From the NCBI GenBank assembly GCA_964629505.1, contig CAZVQR010000011.1, forward strand, positions 1-16,311: a stretch of 16,311 bases of DNA. Reading direction: 5' to 3'. Below the pieces are notes generated by a model that saw nothing but the letters and a program-made list of their open reading frames with translations, searched no databases and was not told where the DNA came from. This stretch comes from 2-02-FULL-44-35 sp964629505. Lineage in GTDB: Bacteria > Patescibacteriota > Minisyncoccia > Phycocordibacterales > DSPV01. Every line of letters starts with the position of its first letter. Position 1 is the stretch's first letter. A program made the translations under genes and the position numbers. This document shows positions 11,889 to 16,311 of the stretch, one piece after another.

Positions 11889-13255
11889 TTGATTAATTCA
11901 AGAATAAACCGTCCAAGTCGCTCACCTGATTTGCCATCGGTAAATTGACACTGCTCTTTTATCAATCGTTCTCGCGCTTCTTTATCAAGAGCGCTATTAG
12001 CTAAATATTTTTTAGTCCAATCAGTTAATTCAGAAACATTTTTTACCAACCTAACGCCGCCAATCGCCAAGACATTTTGATAATGAGCGGTTTGATAATA
12101 TTGCGTCGGCCTGTCCGCCAACTTCAAATCTTTACTGATTTCAAAATCAATATTGATTGCTGGTTTGCCAAAAATCGCCGCGTCAATAACGATGCTGGAA
12201 GCGTAGGAAATAAAAACCGAAGCGTGAGCCAAAGTGTCAACCAATCGACCTATATCTTTTTCGTCCATATCCCAATCCACGCCCCTTGCCGAACCGAACC
12301 TTTTACCCGGATAATCAAATTTCAAATCGGGCCTTTTTTCAATTTCCGATTTTTCAAAAAAATCGTTGGGCTGGAAACGAACGAGCAACTCGGCGTCATT
12401 GCCGAATTTTCCTTCAACCAAAAGTTTTCTTAACAAATCAATCACCTCAAAATCACAGCCACCAAACGCCCGACCCATTGGCGCATAGACGATAAGTTTT
12501 TTCTCGGAGCCGATACCGATGGCGTTAAAAAATTCTTCGCGCGAACTTGGTTTGGCTTGCCAATAGATATCATACTGGGGCAAACCGGAGACAAAAAGAG
12601 CGTCGGCGGACATTTCGTTATACTTAATCATTTCCCGCTTGACGATTTCATTAAAAACAATCGCCTTGTCCGGCAACAATCGCAAAATACATCGGGCGGT
12701 TGTCTTGTCCCAAGAATTTATCAAACCGACGGTTTTCACTCCCCGCTTTTTTGCTTCCCGAAGCAGGGCAATTTCCGGCTCGTCAAAAAGGTGGGCACAA
12801 AAAACTAAGTCGGGCTGGTATTTTTCAAAAAACGGCGCGTAAAAATTTTGGCGGACTAAAATAAAATCTAGCCAACGAACAACTTTTCTGACACTCGGCC
12901 AAGCCAAAAACCGATTGGCAAACAAACCGCCAAAATAGCGGAAAAAGTTTTTCTCTCGTTCGTAATTCAATCGGCGTTTTAAATCAGTGGTTACCGTCCG
13001 AAGCAAAGTGAATTTTAACTTGGCAAAAACCGCGTCCCAACCGCTAATCGGCTGGCGTGGCGCCAGTTCATAAATCATTCTCGAGTCGGAAAATTCTTTT
13101 TCGTAATATTCAACCTTTTCGGCGCTCTTGGTGAACAAAATAACCCTGACCGCCGGGTCGGCCAGCAAAGTTGACAAAACTGGAGTGCGCAGTAAATTTT
13201 TTGCTTCCACCCCTTCAAAAATCGTCAGGAAAATTGTCTTGACTTTTTGGTTCAT
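11885..13255 (-). CDS. GT-B-like glycosyl/glycerophosphotransferase, paralogue 1
   Basis: This 456-residue cytosolic protein is clearly paralogous to the next two upstream genes. Shared blocks are the KYQPDLVF region, GVKTVGLINSWDKTT, a LPDKAIVFNEIVKREMIKYN-type segment, GLPQYDIYW, KLIVYAPMGR, the nucleotide-binding-like YASSIVIDAAIFGKPAINIDF, and a C-terminal CQFTDGKSGERL. The last two resemble CDP-glycerol glycerophosphotransferase and capsule polymerase families, whose C-termini often read like DGKASERV. That suggests transfer of a sugar or polyol phosphate onto a growing surface polymer. There is no signal peptide. The gene is joined to both neighbours by 4-bp ATGA overlaps. The function is inferred from motifs and operon context, and the donor is unknown. 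Confidence 0.72.
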   Translation of the reverse strand: MNQKVKTIFLTIFEGVEAKNLLRTPVLSTLLADPAVRVILFTKSAEKVEYYEKEFSDSRMIYELAPRQPISGWDAVFAKLKFTLLRTVTTDLKRRLNYEREKNFFRYFGGLFANRFLAWPSVRKVVRWLDFILVRQNFYAPFFEKYQPDLVFCAHLFDEPEIALLREAKKRGVKTVGLINSWDKTTARCILRLLPDKAIVFNEIVKREMIKYNEMSADALFVSGLPQYDIYWQAKPSSREEFFNAIGIGSEKKLIVYAPMGRAFGGCDFEVIDLLRKLLVEGKFGNDAELLVRFQPNDFFEKSEIEKRPDLKFDYPGKRFGSARGVDWDMDEKDIGRLVDTLAHASVFISYASSIVIDAAIFGKPAINIDFEISKDLKLADRPTQYYQTAHYQNVLAIGGVRLVKNVSELTDWTKKYLANSALDKEARERLIKEQCQFTDGKSGERLGRFILELIK

Positions 13256-14571
13256 AGAAATTTTTCCAATTCTTTAACTACTCGTTGGCTTGATTGGCCG
13301 TCGGTAAATTGGCATTCCAGTTCAACGATTCGGCGGCGCCCCGCCAGAGCCAAAGTTGGGTCGGCAAGATACGCATTGACAAGTTTCTCAAACTCCTTTT
13401 CACTTCGGGCAAGCGGGGCGCCGCCGCTTTCTAGAATCGGCTGAAAATGGTTGTAATCGTAATAACGGCGCACGCTTTGAAAATAAGAGACATTTTCTTT
13501 GCCGTCAAAGCCAACCAAAATTACCGGCTTATCGGCGATGGCGACATCAATCACCATGGTGGACGGCCCAGCAACAACTAAATCGGCAGATTTGATGCTG
13601 GTAATTAAAATTTCGTCGTCAGCGCGGGAAAGTTCGGTATTTTTAATATGGCCAAAACGGCCGCCCGGCCGATAAATTTTTACCCGCGACGAGAAATTTC
13701 CCGATTCAATACTTTTCACCAAATCGGCCGGCGGCAACCGGACCAGAATTTCCCAATCAGCCGGCAAAATTTTATCAAGCAAAATCAAAACATTTTTATC
13801 AACAAAATTATCGGCAAGATAGCGGTCACCAACCGGCGCGAATAAAACGAATTTTTTGCCGGCGGCCAAACCCAGCTTTTCAGCCAATTCCAAACGAGAA
13901 AGTTTTGGCGCTTGAAAATAATTGTCATAATGAGGCAAACCAACAACCTGAATTTTTTCGGCCGGAACGCCGTGCAGCGCCACTGCTTCCCGCTTCACAA
14001 TCTCGTTGTTAGCCAGTAAAACATCGGGAATAATCCGGATTAAACCTTTCGCCGCCAGATTATCCCAAGACCGCACCATACCGACAATTTTTATACCCCT
14101 TTTTCTGGCAGCTTGCATCAGAGACACATCAAGTTCATTTTGGACATCGGTAGCAAAAATCAATTCCGGCTGATATTTTTCCAAAAGCGATTGAAACCGG
14201 CCAGCCGGCGTAAGAATTGGATTCAACCAACGCGTCAACCAGCCAGCCAGAAAAGCTGGTATAATTTCTGAAAAAATCGCGCTGGCCCCTTTCATTTCCG
14301 TCCGGCGTTTTATCCAAAGAGTTTTCGTCCGCAAAGCTGCCAACGACAAAAAACGGAGAACAAAATCCCGCCAGTTTAATTTTATTGACACCGGTTTAAT
14401 GAGCACCCCATATTTTTCAAACTCTTTCCGGAAAAACTCTTCTTTTTTCTCGGGACAAATAATAACCACTTGGACCCCGCTTTGTTTAGTAAGCAGAGGT
14501 AAAACACCGGTCGCCAAAATATTGCGCGAAATCAGAATGTGAAAGCTGGAAATAAAAATTGTTTTTTTCAT
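13252..14571 (-). CDS. GT-B-like glycosyl/glycerophosphotransferase, paralogue 2
   Basis: The 439-residue product has the same plan as its neighbours. An N-terminal Rossmann-like half begins MKKTIFISSFHILISRNILATGVLPLL, and a middle block follows (KYQPELIFATDVQNELDVSLMQAARKRGIKIVGMVRSWDNL). Then come LANNEIVKREAVALHGVP, GLPHYDNYF, FVLFAPVGDRY, GPSTMVIDVAIADKPVILVGF and the C-terminal ECQFTDGQSSQRVV. It is closer to the fused gene at 14568-16311 than to paralogue 1, since both share TDVQNE, GMVRSWDN and GPSTxxID. Start and stop overlap the adjacent genes as ATGA. Transfer to a surface polymer is likely; sugar or polyol specificity is unknown. Confidence 0.72.
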   Translation of the reverse strand: MKKTIFISSFHILISRNILATGVLPLLTKQSGVQVVIICPEKKEEFFRKEFEKYGVLIKPVSIKLNWRDFVLRFLSLAALRTKTLWIKRRTEMKGASAIFSEIIPAFLAGWLTRWLNPILTPAGRFQSLLEKYQPELIFATDVQNELDVSLMQAARKRGIKIVGMVRSWDNLAAKGLIRIIPDVLLANNEIVKREAVALHGVPAEKIQVVGLPHYDNYFQAPKLSRLELAEKLGLAAGKKFVLFAPVGDRYLADNFVDKNVLILLDKILPADWEILVRLPPADLVKSIESGNFSSRVKIYRPGGRFGHIKNTELSRADDEILITSIKSADLVVAGPSTMVIDVAIADKPVILVGFDGKENVSYFQSVRRYYDYNHFQPILESGGAPLARSEKEFEKLVNAYLADPTLALAGRRRIVELECQFTDGQSSQRVVKELEKFL

Positions 14572-16311
14572 TTTTTAAGTATTTGTATCATCTCCGAAGC
14601 ATATAACTTTCTGAAGTTCCGCCAGTTTCTTTCCACACCAATTTTCTTTAACCAACCCAAACGATTTCTGTAAATCTTTGGGTCAACCCAGTATTCCACA
14701 GCCAACTCATTAAAGTATTTCAAAATTGTCTTTTTGTAAATCGCGGGAGTAAATACGGAGATATGGTCGTTATCCATTGTATATCTCTCTAATTCGCCCG
14801 TAAGAAAAAAAAGTTTTCTGGCGTAAAGCGAAGTGTTTGGCATTTCGTTAAAAAATATGCCACCAGGTTTTAGAACTCTATAGACTTCTCTAATGAAGTG
14901 GTGGGGGTTTTCAAGGTGGGGCAACAAACACCAGGTCGTAACAGCGTCAAAGAAATTATCAGGAAAAGGTAGTTTTTCAGTGTTGGTATCCACCACAGCG
15001 AAGTTTCCTTTTTTTTCCACTCTCACATCAACAACATCCACCCCATAAGTGTCGTAATCTTCAATGTGATTAAGAAAATGCCCACTGCCGGTGCCGCAGT
15101 CCAACACTCTTTTGCCCGTTAGAATTGACTCGTATTTCTCAAAGGTCGTTATGCCGAAAGGGAGGCCATAACAGGGGGCGGAATAAATATCAGGATTTTC
15201 TCTCATTTCTTTGGTTGTTTTGTATGGATACTTAATCATTTCGACCGCTGTTATTTCGGCCGCAATGCGCTTCGACGAATTTCCATCGAGCCGGAAACAT
15301 TGTTCCTCGCGAATACGGGCGCGCCCCTCTCTGTCTTTCGAAGGGTTTTTGAAATAATTCTCGACCAAGGCCGTCAGTTCGCGTTCATTACGGGCACGCT
15401 TCACACCGCCTGTCTTTAAAACATTCACGATGTGTTCCGATTCGTACTCAAAAATCCTGCCGACTAAAGAGCTGGAATCGCCGCGGCCAAAATCTAGAAA
15501 TATTATCGGCTTATCAAAGACAGCCGCGTCAATCGCCGCGGTTGACGGACCAGAAACAACAACATCGGAATAATATAATTCATCCGCTAAACGGGCATCG
15601 TCGTCAGTGCTAAGTTCTCTGGTAGTAATAGTCGCGCCCTTGCCGAAAGAAACGCCGGGCTGGTCATAGAAAAAATTGGCGGGTTTTTTAAAACCGGCCG
15701 TGGTCACCGTTTCGTTCGGCGGAAAACGGACAATGACATTGGCTGATATTTTAGAAAGCGCCTCTAAAGCGTCCTTATCCGTGTAAGCGGGCGCCTCTCC
15801 ACCTTTTCTCACTATCCTATAATCACAAAGTGGAAAAAATAAGACCGTCTTTTTGTCTGGGTCAAGACCAATGCGACGGAAAAATTCTTCTCTGGAAATA
15901 AAAGGCGCTTTGATATATTTATCATAGTGCGGTACACCAGACACAATTATTTTAATGGGATTGAGACCGTAGATTGACACGGCTTGTTCTTTAATTATAT
16001 CGTTGTGAACGATAAGTTTATCGGGTATAAAGCGAAAAGCCCTCGTAACCAAATTATCCCAAGACCGAACCATGCCAATTATCTTTATCCCTTTCTTTTT
16101 GGCATCCTGCATCAAGGCCACATCATGCTCATTTTGAACATCTGTCGAGAAAACCAAATCGGGTTTATATTTCTCAAAAAGCGGATAAAAACGACCACGC
16201 GGGGAAATAAAGTAGTCAAAGAAACGAGCGAGCTTCATAAACAACTTGCTCTTACCCAAAAAGCCCACCGGTAAATAGAAAAAATAATAATAGATAAAAT
16301 TTTTGTTGGTA
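14568..16311 (-). CDS. Fusion of a GT-B-like transferase (paralogue 3) with a SAM-dependent methyltransferase, 5' end cut
   Basis: The frame stays open to the window edge, and upstream codons still resemble the paralogues (NKNFIYYYFF, then GFLGKSKLFMKLARFFDYF). The GTG at 16268 is therefore not the start, and roughly 90 residues lie outside. The first part (16311 to about 15243) repeats the paralogue blocks: KYKPDLVFSTDVQNEHDVAL, GMVRSWDNL, GVPHYDKY, GPSTAAIDAAVFDKP and CFRLDGNSSKR. After a short linker, the second part (about 15242-14568) is a class I methyltransferase with VLDCGTGSG (15107-15081), LPFPDNFFDAVTTWCLLPHLENP and REVYRVLKPGG, all typical of Methyltransf_11. A capping methyltransferase joined to a polymerising transferase would suit chain-end modification, as in O-antigen length control, but this is inference. 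The stop overlaps paralogue 2 as ATGA. Confidence 0.8.
   Translation of the reverse strand, partial: TNKNFIYYYFFYLPVGFLGKSKLFMKLARFFDYFISPRGRFYPLFEKYKPDLVFSTDVQNEHDVALMQDAKKKGIKIIGMVRSWDNLVTRAFRFIPDKLIVHNDIIKEQAVSIYGLNPIKIIVSGVPHYDKYIKAPFISREEFFRRIGLDPDKKTVLFFPLCDYRIVRKGGEAPAYTDKDALEALSKISANVIVRFPPNETVTTAGFKKPANFFYDQPGVSFGKGATITTRELSTDDDARLADELYYSDVVVSGPSTAAIDAAVFDKPIIFLDFGRGDSSSLVGRIFEYESEHIVNVLKTGGVKRARNERELTALVENYFKNPSKDREGRARIREEQCFRLDGNSSKRIAAEITAVEMIKYPYKTTKEMRENPDIYSAPCYGLPFGITTFEKYESILTGKRVLDCGTGSGHFLNHIEDYDTYGVDVVDVRVEKKGNFAVVDTNTEKLPFPDNFFDAVTTWCLLPHLENPHHFIREVYRVLKPGGIFFNEMPNTSLYARKLFFLTGELERYTMDNDHISVFTPAIYKKTILKYFNELAVEYWVDPKIYRNRLGWLKKIGVERNWRNFRKLYASEMIQILKK

Noticed and set aside
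1..16311. CRISPR array, transposase or phage genes
   Set aside because: No regularly spaced repeats, no transposase motifs and no phage-like proteins were seen on either strand.

Overview
The window looks like a piece of a small bacterial genome with moderate GC content. It is most likely a Patescibacteria/CPR member, perhaps Parcubacteria-like. That placement is inferred from gene style, from a short palindromic in-frame insert in fmt, from tight ATGA overlaps, from scarce Shine-Dalgarno sites and from tRNAs without encoded CCA; no phylogenetic marker is present. UGA ends several genes (udg, def, fmt, gmd), so the code is not the UGA=Gly code of Gracilibacteria/SR1.

Layout. (1) Positions 1-129, minus strand: tRNA-Val(CAC) followed two bases later by tRNA-Pro(CGG), which is cut by the window edge. 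(2) 216-2596, plus strand: a family-4-like uracil-DNA glycosylase, a small unknown gene, peptide deformylase and methionyl-tRNA formyltransferase. (3) 2562-5111, minus strand: an O-antigen-ligase/TPR membrane protein, then a ribosome hibernation factor whose 3' end overlaps fmt. (4) 5161-6835, minus strand: CMP-nonulosonate cytidylyltransferase (neuA) and a D-2-hydroxyacid dehydrogenase. (5) 6857-7532, minus strand: a complete SAM-I (S-box) riboswitch with promoter, aptamer, antiterminator and terminator. It precedes one 102-residue orphan protein, closed by its own terminator. (6) 7592-9890, minus strand: neuB and neuC. (7) 9899-16311, minus strand: a tightly overlapping operon of three paralogous glycosyl/glycerophosphotransferase-like genes (one fused to a methyltransferase and cut by the window edge), a GDP-mannose 4,6-dehydratase and a sugar-type methyltransferase.

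Regions 3, 4, 6 and 7 together form a cell-surface glycan locus. NeuC, NeuB and NeuA can make and activate a sialic-acid-like nonulosonate. Gmd makes GDP-4-keto-6-deoxymannose. The methyltransferases and GT-B-like enzymes would modify and polymerise, and the ligase-like membrane protein could transfer glycan at the membrane.

Two signals stand out. First, the S-box riboswitch controls an unrecognised small cytosolic protein, placed between neuC and neuA inside a cluster that itself encodes SAM-using enzymes. Second, five transcription units have a -10 hexamer ending 6-7 nt before the ATG, which predicts leaderless mRNAs (udg, def, the ligase gene, neuA, neuB); downstream genes instead start at or next to the previous stop codon.
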